A stretch of DNA of 64,000 nucleotides from Clostridia bacterium (GTDB lineage Bacteria > Bacillota > Clostridia > Oscillospirales > Acutalibacteraceae), in NCBI GenBank assembly GCA_017461235.1, contig JAFTYU010000007.1, positions 34,468 to 98,467 of the forward strand, given 5' to 3'. The notes under the pieces were generated by a model. The model did no database searches. It was not told where the DNA came from and saw nothing but the letters and a program-made list of their open reading frames with translations. A program made the position numbers and the translations under genes. Positions 51,731 through 59,295 of the stretch are shown one piece after another. Numbering within the stretch: position 1 is the first letter of the stretch; every line of letters starts with the position of its first letter.

Positions 51731-52459
51731 ATGAAAAGACCGTATATTATATGCCATATGGTAACATCCGTTGACGGCAAGGTAACAGGGGATTTTTTGA
51801 GCAGTTCCCGATGTGCAAAGGCGACAGAAATATATTATGACATTAACCGTACGATGAAGTCAAACGGCTTTATCTGTGGCAGAGTCACTATGGAAGGGAG
51901 CTTCACCGGCGGTTGGTATCCTGAGCTTTCGCAGTATGAACCTGTTAAACATCACAATAACTTGAAAATGGATTATATTCTTGATGATATGTCGGGCTTT
52001 TATGCGGTTGCATTTGATACTGACGGAAAGCTTGGGTGGAAATCAAATAAAATCATTGACCCCGATGGTGACCCCGGTTATGACGGCGCACAGATTATTG
52101 AAGTACTGTCTGAAAAAGCGGATGAACGATATCTTGGCTATCTTGAAAAAATGGAGATACCGTATATATTCGCAGGTAAGGATAAAATTGATATAAGAAC
52201 GGCTTTATTCAAGTTGAAAAATATTATCGGTATCGATACGTTGCTCTTGGAAGGCGGAAGTATCCTGAACGGTGCGTTTCAGCGTGCTGATGCCGTTGAC
52301 GAATTGAGCCTTGTTATGGCACCGGTTACAGCGGATAAAGACGATAAGCCTTTATTTACGGACGGTAAATTTTCCGAATTTAAACTTATACGGACCGAAA
52401 TAAAAGAAGATGTTCTGATACTTAACTATAAAAAAAGTAATAAGAATTATGAATCTTAA
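51731..52459 (+). CDS. RibD C-terminal-type (dihydrofolate reductase-like) reductase
   Basis: 242 residues. RibD_C fold: PYIICHMVTSVDGKVTGDFL (start strand and DGK), NGFICGRVTMEGS, and TLLLEGGSILNGAFQRADAVDELSLVMAP (the 'EGG' nucleotide-binding end). Reduces a pyrimidine or related N-heterocycle with NAD(P)H in known members. GGAGA before the ATG lies in the end of the PAS gene. Last gene of the flavin operon. Confidence 0.88.
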   Translation: MKRPYIICHMVTSVDGKVTGDFLSSSRCAKATEIYYDINRTMKSNGFICGRVTMEGSFTGGWYPELSQYEPVKHHNNLKMDYILDDMSGFYAVAFDTDGKLGWKSNKIIDPDGDPGYDGAQIIEVLSEKADERYLGYLEKMEIPYIFAGKDKIDIRTALFKLKNIIGIDTLLLEGGSILNGAFQRADAVDELSLVMAPVTADKDDKPLFTDGKFSEFKLIRTEIKEDVLILNYKKSNKNYES

Positions 52460-52468
52460 GTTAAAAAA

Positions 52469-52514
52469 TAAAAGCAGCTGTAAAAAAACGAAAGCTTTTT
52501 ACGGCTGCTTTTTG
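52469..52514 (+). terminator. terminator with shared-core stem
   Basis: AAAAGCAGCTGTAAAAA and TTTTTACGGCTGCTTTTT form the stem around AACGAAAGC; T-run on the + side. Same family as 5370 and 55845. Confidence 0.85.
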
Positions 52515-52606
52515 TGCTGTTTCTTTGATGGTAGTGAAGAACAGGGGGTAAGTTTGTGCTTTTGGTGTTCAAAGTGTGAAAATATGGCAAAAACCGAAAA
52601 ATTGTA

Positions 52607-54382
52607 TTATTTCAACTGCTTTGCAGTCAGTCTGTTCAGGGCGATATCATAGTAAGAAGAATCCAACTCTATTCCGATAAAGCGTCTTCCGCTTTTTAAG
52701 GCTGCAACGCCTGTGGTACCGCTACCCATAAAAGGATCCATAATAATATCATTCGGATTTGTGTGTACGCCGATAATGCCTTCCATCAGTTGTAAACTCT
52801 TTTGCGTGGGATGCGAAGTTCTTTCATTGCCGGAAACGGTAGATGTTTTGTATAATGGGCGAAGATATGGGATATTATCCGGCTTATTAAATACCCATTT
52901 GGCTTTTTCTTTAACTGCCCATACCGCAAATTCTGTGTCTTGAACATATCGTCTGTTTATGTTGCGTGGCATAGGATTGCTTTTTTGCCATATGAGAACA
53001 TCCTTAACTGCCATATGGTTGCTCTCCAACTGTTCAATAATATGACTTATAAATCTATACGAACAGAAAATAATCATTGAACCGTTGTTGTCTAAAACAT
53101 CAACATATTCAGATATCCAGGAGTATAAGTCAAAATCCAAATCCCACTCACCGAAGTTTATTCCTTTTCTGGGATTTTTCATTGTTCCGAAATTGTTGGT
53201 TTTTGAGATATTGTACGGGGGATCGGTTATAATGTGATTAACCTTTATATTGTTTTTTTTCAATTCTTTTATAATTGAGTATGAATCCCCGTTTATTATG
53301 GTGAAGTTATCTGTTTCGTGCATCCGTTTACCGTAGGAATTAACAATAGCTTCACCTATTGCTTTACCAAGTCTTGGCGGAACGGCATTGCCGATTTGTC
53401 TGCATACTGAACATTTAGGGCCGTAAAATATAAAATCGTCATCAAAACTTTGTATTCTTGCGGCTTCTCTCGGCGTTATTGATCTGTTTAATACAGGATG
53501 AGAATTTCTGCCGTTTGATGGTGTGTCAAAGCGTGTGTCGATGGTCGGACTGTATGTGTCCCATTTGAGTCTGGACCATGTGGTTGAAAATTTTTGTTTT
53601 CCGTATAATTCTTTAGGTAAAGATGTTTTATCACCCTCAGGGGGAATCATAGCTAATTTTTCAAGTGCGAAAGCGGAGTGGTTGGTTGCAATATGGTTGT
53701 ATAGCTTTTTTCCGCGCAGTTGTTTTTGATAAGCTGATAATGGTTCATGAATATAATCGCTTTCAAAGACACCTTCTCCCGATGCTAAGTAAGCAAGGTC
53801 TGAAATAGCTTCCCGTACCGTGACGGGGCAATTCTGTGGTTGCGGCAAATCAATACTGTTAGTCAGTGAACCGATAATTATTGCACGTTCACGACTTTCG
53901 GGAACAGAATAATCTTTTGCATTTAGTACACCATAACTGAGTATATAGCCCAATGATGAAAACTTTTCAATAATTTGATTTTTGAAATATCCGTTTTCAG
54001 AGTTGAGAAGGTTTTTAACGTTTTCTATGACAAAAACTTCAGGCTTAATCTCTTTAACCAGATAATAGTACTCAAGAAATAAAAAATTTCGCGGATCATC
54101 CAGACCAAGATTTTTACCCTTTAAACTAAAACCTTGACAGGGTGGGCCGCCAACAATCATATTGACGTTCAATTCTTTTGCTTTTTCAATTATAGAATTT
54201 TTGGTTTTTGCATCAGTTAAGTCTCCAGTGAAAACATAAGCCTCCGGAAAGTTGTTTTTGAATGTTTCCGTAGCATATTTGTCAAAATCGACAGCGGCTA
54301 CGGTTTTTATTCCGTTTACCTTATCGAGGCCGGCAGAAAATCCCCCGGCACCGCAAAAAAGATCCAAAACTCTAAATTCCAT
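52607..54382 (-). CDS. fused C5-cytosine and amino (N6-A/N4-C) DNA methyltransferase
   Basis: 591 residues with two complete methyltransferases. N-terminal half: Dcm-type, motif I DLFCGAGGFSAGLD (7-20), catalytic C82 in GGPPCQGF, ENV (120-122), RER (164-166) and a final QIGNAVPPRLG (329-339). C-terminal half: DPPY at 387-390 (ITDPPYNIS) before FMGSG at 551-555, i.e. beta-class order, giving N6-adenine or N4-cytosine methylation. A short target-recognition region lies between RER and QIGNAVPP in the first half. Two modifications of different bases suggest an asymmetric recognition site. The partner endonuclease is divergent at 54509. Confidence 0.95.
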   Translation of the reverse strand: MEFRVLDLFCGAGGFSAGLDKVNGIKTVAAVDFDKYATETFKNNFPEAYVFTGDLTDAKTKNSIIEKAKELNVNMIVGGPPCQGFSLKGKNLGLDDPRNFLFLEYYYLVKEIKPEVFVIENVKNLLNSENGYFKNQIIEKFSSLGYILSYGVLNAKDYSVPESRERAIIIGSLTNSIDLPQPQNCPVTVREAISDLAYLASGEGVFESDYIHEPLSAYQKQLRGKKLYNHIATNHSAFALEKLAMIPPEGDKTSLPKELYGKQKFSTTWSRLKWDTYSPTIDTRFDTPSNGRNSHPVLNRSITPREAARIQSFDDDFIFYGPKCSVCRQIGNAVPPRLGKAIGEAIVNSYGKRMHETDNFTIINGDSYSIIKELKKNNIKVNHIITDPPYNISKTNNFGTMKNPRKGINFGEWDLDFDLYSWISEYVDVLDNNGSMIIFCSYRFISHIIEQLESNHMAVKDVLIWQKSNPMPRNINRRYVQDTEFAVWAVKEKAKWVFNKPDNIPYLRPLYKTSTVSGNERTSHPTQKSLQLMEGIIGVHTNPNDIIMDPFMGSGTTGVAALKSGRRFIGIELDSSYYDIALNRLTAKQLK

Positions 54383-54508
54383 ACCATCACTCCTGAATTG
54401 AGGGACTAAAAAACAGTCCCTCGAATATTATACAATTATGTATGGTTATTTTCAAGTCTTTTCTTGTGTTTTTTATTGTGATGTGCTATTATTTTTTTGG
54501 TGATTATA

Positions 54509-55738
54509 GTGAAAAAATATATAAAATTAAGCGAACTGTTAAAGCGAGAAGTAAAGCCGTTTGTTTTTGGAGTTTTTCTCAGCAGAATAATGGAAGAAAA
54601 TATTGATGATGAGCACTTCTTCTATGCTTACACATCCTTCAGGCAATCAAAAGCTGTCTTTGAGTGTGATTTTCCGTTACCGGATTATGCACCGATATTG
54701 GTTGAGAAAATGAATTGGTTTAGTGGTCACAAAAATTGGTGTATTGAGAAGGTCAGCAATACTGTTGTTGATATTCGGTTTTATGTTTTGGATGACTTGA
54801 AAATATCCAAAAAAGCGTTCTATAAGATTTTGTATCAGAAAATGATGTCATCTGATTGGATTATGGAAGATGGATTTACCGAAAGTAAAAAATCATTTAT
54901 ACGTGGTTTTATCGAATGCCGCGGTAGTGTTGACACTACAGCAAAACTGATTGCACAGGACTATTTTTATGATGACAGAACAGAGTTGAAAAAAGCATTG
55001 CTGTTAACTGATTTGATGGATCTGCCTTGCGAGTATGCGAATTTTAATGCCAGGGATTTGCAGCCGCAGTTTGTTGCAGGAATTGTTAAACGAAACACTC
55101 AATTCAGAATTAATGCTTATTTTTATGCTAATAAAATCGGATTTTTAAATGACTATAAGGCTAAAGTGTTTGATAATTCTTATCCAACAAGGGGAAGTAA
55201 AATTGCAGATAAAATTACATACTTTTCTGTTGAAATTCCAACCCCTAAATCAAACAGCCAATTTTTGTCTTATATAAACTTTTTTACCAATAATATATAT
55301 GAAAGATCTCTTAACGAGGCTGCCATTAAACAATTGAGAAAGCAGTTGGGGTTCAAAAATTGTGATGCTTCCGCTGAAAAGAAAAAGAGAAATCAGACGA
55401 TTATCAGCTTGTATAGAGAGATATCGGAAGATAAGTGTGCGATTTGCGGCACAACAAAGACTTTCCTGAATAAGAATACGGGAAGACAGCATTTTGAAAT
55501 TCACCATGTGATTTCATATGCAAACGGTCAGGAATGTGATAATATAGCAAATCTGGTTAAGCTTTGCCCTACTTGCCACGATTCTTTGAAAAAAGGAGCC
55601 ACAAGTAAAGCAGAGCAAATAAGAAAAATAATTAAAATTCTCAATGAACATTCGGAGATATACGAATTTGCAGACTCGTATTTTATGTTGGGAGACATTA
55701 ATGAGTTAGCAGAAAAAGTATGGGAGCACCTGAAATAA
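54509..55738 (+). CDS. HNH restriction endonuclease with LAGLIDADG-like segment
   Basis: 409 residues. A C-terminal HNH nuclease domain: C310-x2-C313 and C353-x2-C356 zinc knuckles around the active-site block EIHHVISYANG (H332-H333), N345/N348 and H357. The N-terminal and middle parts (1-300) contain SFIRGFIECRGSVD (129-142), which resembles the core helix of LAGLIDADG homing-type DNA-binding folds, followed by mixed strands; this may form the recognition domain. I chose GTG 54509 (GGTG seven bases upstream); TTG 54497 and GTG 54500 are in-frame alternatives. With the divergent methyltransferase it makes a Type II system. The region is visibly more AT-rich than its neighbours. Confidence 0.85.
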   Translation: MKKYIKLSELLKREVKPFVFGVFLSRIMEENIDDEHFFYAYTSFRQSKAVFECDFPLPDYAPILVEKMNWFSGHKNWCIEKVSNTVVDIRFYVLDDLKISKKAFYKILYQKMMSSDWIMEDGFTESKKSFIRGFIECRGSVDTTAKLIAQDYFYDDRTELKKALLLTDLMDLPCEYANFNARDLQPQFVAGIVKRNTQFRINAYFYANKIGFLNDYKAKVFDNSYPTRGSKIADKITYFSVEIPTPKSNSQFLSYINFFTNNIYERSLNEAAIKQLRKQLGFKNCDASAEKKKRNQTIISLYREISEDKCAICGTTKTFLNKNTGRQHFEIHHVISYANGQECDNIANLVKLCPTCHDSLKKGATSKAEQIRKIIKILNEHSEIYEFADSYFMLGDINELAEKVWEHLK

Positions 55739-55747
55739 AAATATAAA

Positions 55748-55839
55748 GGAATGTAAAAAAGCGCAGACCGCATAAAACAATACAAGTCAGGTGCCTTGTT
55801 TTTGCTCGGTTTGTACGTTCTGCATCATTTTTTCCTATC
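55748..55839 (+). repeat. interspersed 3'-end element, copy E4
   Basis: Starts nine bases after the endonuclease stop. Box A at 55748-55778 (AATGTAAAAAAGCGCAGACC then GCATAAAAC), 14 bases of spacer, then box B at 55793-55839 (TTGCTCGGTTTGTACGTTC then TGCATCATTTTTTCCTATC). The hairpin present in the other copies is missing, so this is a compact A-B form. Both boxes match copy E1, in the same orientation relative to the upstream gene. Confidence 0.85.
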
Positions 55840-55844
55840 ATCCG

Positions 55845-55886
55845 AAAACGGACTGTAAAAACTTTCGTTTTTTACAGTCCGTTTTA
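55845..55886 (+). terminator. terminator with shared-core stem
   Basis: AAAACGGACTGTAAAAAC and GTTTTTTACAGTCCGTTTT pair around TTTC. It directly follows box B, exactly as the hairpin at 13889-13929 follows box B in copy E1. Confidence 0.9.
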
Positions 55887-55942
55887 TTGATTACGGCATA
55901 TTTACATACCTTTTGGCTTTATCTCAGCTGAAAGGTCAGTAA

Positions 55943-58273
55943 TTATGTGTTTTTTACAATCTCTACATCACATTTTTCATTATTGTTTACATATTCACCG
56001 TTTTGGTAAAAAAGCTCTGAATTGATTGTGACAACAGCGTTATCAGGTACATACAAAACAGTCTTCAAACCTTGCGGAACAGTAAGGTCGATAATATAAT
56101 TTCCGTCAATTTTTTCATAGTTCAGAGTGATTAACCCCTTTATGCCGGGAACGGTACAGTTCATATGCTCGGAAAGAGTGTACTGCGGTTCGATTTTAAC
56201 CTTTTCATAACCTGCTTCAAGGGGAGTGATACCTGCAAAATGCTTGCTCATTATAACCAGCGGTCCACCACTCCATGCATGGTTTTTTGTACCGCGCCAT
56301 GATTCCCAGAATTCCCAGAGAGTAGAGTAGTCTTCACTCATCATATCATTGTATCTATCTTTAATTCTGTCCCTTGCAGCTTCATATTCATCCATTTTGC
56401 AAAGGGCTTCAAGCACATAGTATTCCATATACGGGCTTGAATTTTTAGTGGTTGTGAGAACGTTTTTGATAGTATCATACTGCTCTTCGTCCGCAAGTCC
56501 CGATAAAACTGCAAGGGCATTGGCTCTGTCATCCGGCTCTTTCACATCTTCGCTTTTAAAGCCTTCTTCTGTCCAAAGCGTTTTATAACCCTTTGCGATA
56601 GTTTCTTTCCTTTCGGTAATGAATGAGATGTCACCATCTTTTCCTAAAATTTCCGCCATTTCTTCTGTGGCACTAAGGGCGTAGTAAACCCATGCATTTT
56701 CAATGGCGGTCATATCCGCCTTTTTGCCCCAATCAGGCCAATCCCATGAGCCGCTGCGATGAACTACAAGATTATTTTCACCCATTTCCCAGAGCTTCAG
56801 GTAATCAAGAGAAGGCTTATATACCTTTTCGATAAAGGCATCATCACCGGTATATTCATAGTAAGTGAGAAAGCCGACGATTCCTGCAAGCTGCTGAACA
56901 GGAAGCTCAAAATAGTCACCGCTTATAGGTACAACAGTCTGGAGCACTTTTGTATCGTCAACGTGAGAAAGCATCGCCTCTACGCCCTTTTGATAAAGCA
57001 GGTAGGAGTTGCTGTCCATAGAGTACATTGTCATTATCATTTCACTTGTAACGTCGCCCCACCATTGTGCTCGTTCTCTGTCGGGACAATCCATATAATT
57101 ATCGCGCATGGTGACATAGAGAGTACGCAGAGATTTCTGCCACAGAGAATTAAGAAATTCGTCATCGCATTTAAAGTCACCGCAGAAAGAGCTGTCATAT
57201 CCCGTTTCACGGTACATTAAAGAAAGCACTGTCACGTCTTTCGGTATTTTATAAGTGATGTGTTCGCCGTTAACCCAGCCTAAAGCTTCAAACTCCTGCT
57301 CACCCTCTTTAGTTATGTAGGTAGTTGAAACTGCACCGATTAAAGTGTTTTCTGTTGTTATGCGAATCTTTTTTCCTTCAGGGGCTATGATTTTAAGATA
57401 AGGTGTAACCTGTGCGTTATACGGAATATCAACTGTGATTTTTTCACCGAAAAGATTGTTTACGGTATAGTTTTCGTAATCTTCCGAGTTCTCATAATCC
57501 TTAAGACCGTAGTCCTTCAGGAAAGGTATTCCTCTCGGGTAAAGCTTGCCGTAAGCGCCTTCGCCGCCCACAGCATATTCGGTTGCATTTTCCCAGGATG
57601 AAAAATCGTAATCTTCATTTATCCAATTACCGATTTCTTCCCTTGCATCATAATAAATGCTGTATTCGGGAAGTCGATAATTTGGCGGATAAAGAGAACT
57701 GTCGATGTAAGCAGTGTTTCTTTTTACCTTCCAGGTTTTGTCAGAAATTACGGTAATATTTTCGTCTACGGCTTCAAAAAGGAAACCACCCTGACCGCTA
57801 CTACTGTATGAATAGCTTGTTTCATTGTCCCAGAACCACACTAAAGCACAAATTGAGTTTTCACCCTTTTTGAGATACGGCGCAATATCCACGCTATCGT
57901 AATAGCCACCGTTTTTTTCGGGACCACGTTTAACATTTCCCTCAAAAACAACGGTTTCGCCGTTTATGTAAAGCCAGTATTTTGAGTCAGCAGAGATGTG
58001 AGCAATGAGTTTTTGGGGTCTTTCATCAAGCGTAACCTTTTTGTTAAAGCACATCCACACGTTTTTCTCCGTCAGGTTTTCCTTGTCCCAGATCCAGTTG
58101 GCTTTCCAATCGGTCTTCTCTTCGGTTGAAATCACTTTGTATTCGGGAATACTGTCGGGAATATTATAATCATTTGTATATGGTATCATTGCTGAATCCC
58201 CCCATGAAAATAACGAAGAAATAAAAGCGGCTGCTATTGCAAGATAAGAAATAATTGTCTGTAAAATTCTCAT
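55943..58273 (-). CDS. secreted GH78 alpha-L-rhamnosidase
   Basis: 776 residues. Signal peptide or anchor (1-25, LAIAAAFISSLFSW). N-terminal beta-sandwich with KANWIWDKE and LYINGETVVFEGNVKRGPEKNGGYYDSVD (two stretches), a second around 280-380, then the (alpha/alpha)6 barrel: RDNYMDCPDRERAQWWGDV (general acid region), WDWPDWG, TLWEFWESWRGTKNHAWSG and a C-terminal sandwich with EAGYEKVKIEP. The catalytic Glu candidates of GH78 are present. It removes terminal alpha-L-rhamnose, expected outside the cell on rhamnogalacturonan or glycosides. Confidence 0.93.
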   Translation of the reverse strand: MRILQTIISYLAIAAAFISSLFSWGDSAMIPYTNDYNIPDSIPEYKVISTEEKTDWKANWIWDKENLTEKNVWMCFNKKVTLDERPQKLIAHISADSKYWLYINGETVVFEGNVKRGPEKNGGYYDSVDIAPYLKKGENSICALVWFWDNETSYSYSSSGQGGFLFEAVDENITVISDKTWKVKRNTAYIDSSLYPPNYRLPEYSIYYDAREEIGNWINEDYDFSSWENATEYAVGGEGAYGKLYPRGIPFLKDYGLKDYENSEDYENYTVNNLFGEKITVDIPYNAQVTPYLKIIAPEGKKIRITTENTLIGAVSTTYITKEGEQEFEALGWVNGEHITYKIPKDVTVLSLMYRETGYDSSFCGDFKCDDEFLNSLWQKSLRTLYVTMRDNYMDCPDRERAQWWGDVTSEMIMTMYSMDSNSYLLYQKGVEAMLSHVDDTKVLQTVVPISGDYFELPVQQLAGIVGFLTYYEYTGDDAFIEKVYKPSLDYLKLWEMGENNLVVHRSGSWDWPDWGKKADMTAIENAWVYYALSATEEMAEILGKDGDISFITERKETIAKGYKTLWTEEGFKSEDVKEPDDRANALAVLSGLADEEQYDTIKNVLTTTKNSSPYMEYYVLEALCKMDEYEAARDRIKDRYNDMMSEDYSTLWEFWESWRGTKNHAWSGGPLVIMSKHFAGITPLEAGYEKVKIEPQYTLSEHMNCTVPGIKGLITLNYEKIDGNYIIDLTVPQGLKTVLYVPDNAVVTINSELFYQNGEYVNNNEKCDVEIVKNT

Positions 58274-58360
58274 AGAACCCCCAAAAATATTATTGTAGTA
58301 TTAAAAAATTTTTGTTAATTGCTCCATCGTTTACACAAAAATCGGGTAGACGGCAATTCC

Positions 58361-58963
58361 TTAGTCGGGCTGCTGACCATCGTGTGCAAGCCATTTACAT
58401 TCGCTGATTTCCATATCTGTGAATGTAGCCTTAAATGATGAGTTTTCTGCACTGCAAGCGTAAACCCCAAACTGAATTGAATCCTTTACATTGAACATAT
58501 GGCAGATACGCATTTGTTTGAAGTTAACACCGTCTGTTGAATTTTCAATACAAAAATCCTCGTCTCTACGACTTAAACGAAACCATACAGACTTGATTTT
58601 TGCATCGACATCAACGGAAGCCCAATCAGAATATCCGTTGTTTGTTACAACGCTGCCAAGACGCTGGACATTTTCATTTTCGTACTCCAGTGACGCTTTA
58701 AGCCAGTTTTCGCTGTCAAGATACATAACAATTCCGCTTTGGTCATAGCGTACTTTTGTATCAAACTCTGTCTTAACCACAAAAGAAAAGTATTTTTCAT
58801 CCGTTTCCATTTGCAAAACAGGCGCATTGTCGTTTCTGAAATGATAATATGTTCGTTGCCACAAATCAGTATGTGGTTCTGTAATTATTTCAATTTTGTT
58901 TTCTTCGATTACGTACTGTTTTGGCGCTCTTGTCCATTTCATATTTATTGTATCGATTTTCAT
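58361..58963 (-). CDS. DUF1349 family protein
   Basis: 200 residues, single beta-sandwich of the DUF1349 (regulation of enolase 1-like, concanavalin-fold) family: WTRAPKQYVIEENKIEI, TDLWQRTYYHFRNDNAP, YDQSGIVMYLDSENWLKASLEY, VDAKIKSVWFRLSRRDEDF and QFGVYACSAENSSFKATFTD. No signal peptide. The ATG at 58963 has GGGGTG upstream. Its gap of 87 bases to the GH78 gene suggests they may be co-transcribed. Probably binds or acts on a carbohydrate; no activity known. Confidence 0.85.
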   Translation of the reverse strand: MKIDTINMKWTRAPKQYVIEENKIEIITEPHTDLWQRTYYHFRNDNAPVLQMETDEKYFSFVVKTEFDTKVRYDQSGIVMYLDSENWLKASLEYENENVQRLGSVVTNNGYSDWASVDVDAKIKSVWFRLSRRDEDFCIENSTDGVNFKQMRICHMFNVKDSIQFGVYACSAENSSFKATFTDMEISECKWLAHDGQQPD

Positions 58964-59219
58964 TTTAAACACCCCAACAAATTCATATTTGTCGAGATTA
59001 TTATACCACCTGTATCAGGAAACGCAACATTTTTTATGCCACTGTGGGTTATTGACGTGGTTTGTAATTTGAAACTGCGGCTGAAAATCGTGAGAATTGA
59101 TTTCAATTTGAAGAAATAGGTTTCAAGCAAAAAACACCTTGTCTTAAAGCCGCGCGGATTGAATTAAATATTTTCACTTCATAAATGAGGAGAAAACGTT
59201 CCTGAAGTCAATAAAACTC
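58964..59219. other. intergenic region, no gene seen
   Basis: No ORF with a ribosome site, no stable hairpin with U-tract, and no repeat was found in this stretch between the divergent DUF1349 and dockerin-type genes. A promoter for the + gene follows at 59220. Confidence 0.5.
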
Positions 59220-59248
59220 TTGTTTTATTTCTGAAACCTTGCTACAAT
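59220..59248 (+). promoter_or_regulatory. promoter of the dockerin-repeat protein gene
   Basis: TTGTTT at 59220-59225, 17-base spacer, TACAAT at 59243-59248; the start codon lies 47 bases downstream after AAAGGGTGG. Confidence 0.6.
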
Positions 59249-59295
59249 TAAATTGTGTAATTGTATTAAATCCACATTATTAAAAGGGTGGTTTT

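Noticed and set aside
54497-54508. TTG or GTG (54497/54500) as start of the HNH endonuclease
   Set aside because: These codons overlap the GGTG that best serves as ribosome site for the GTG at 54509; not excluded, but less likely.
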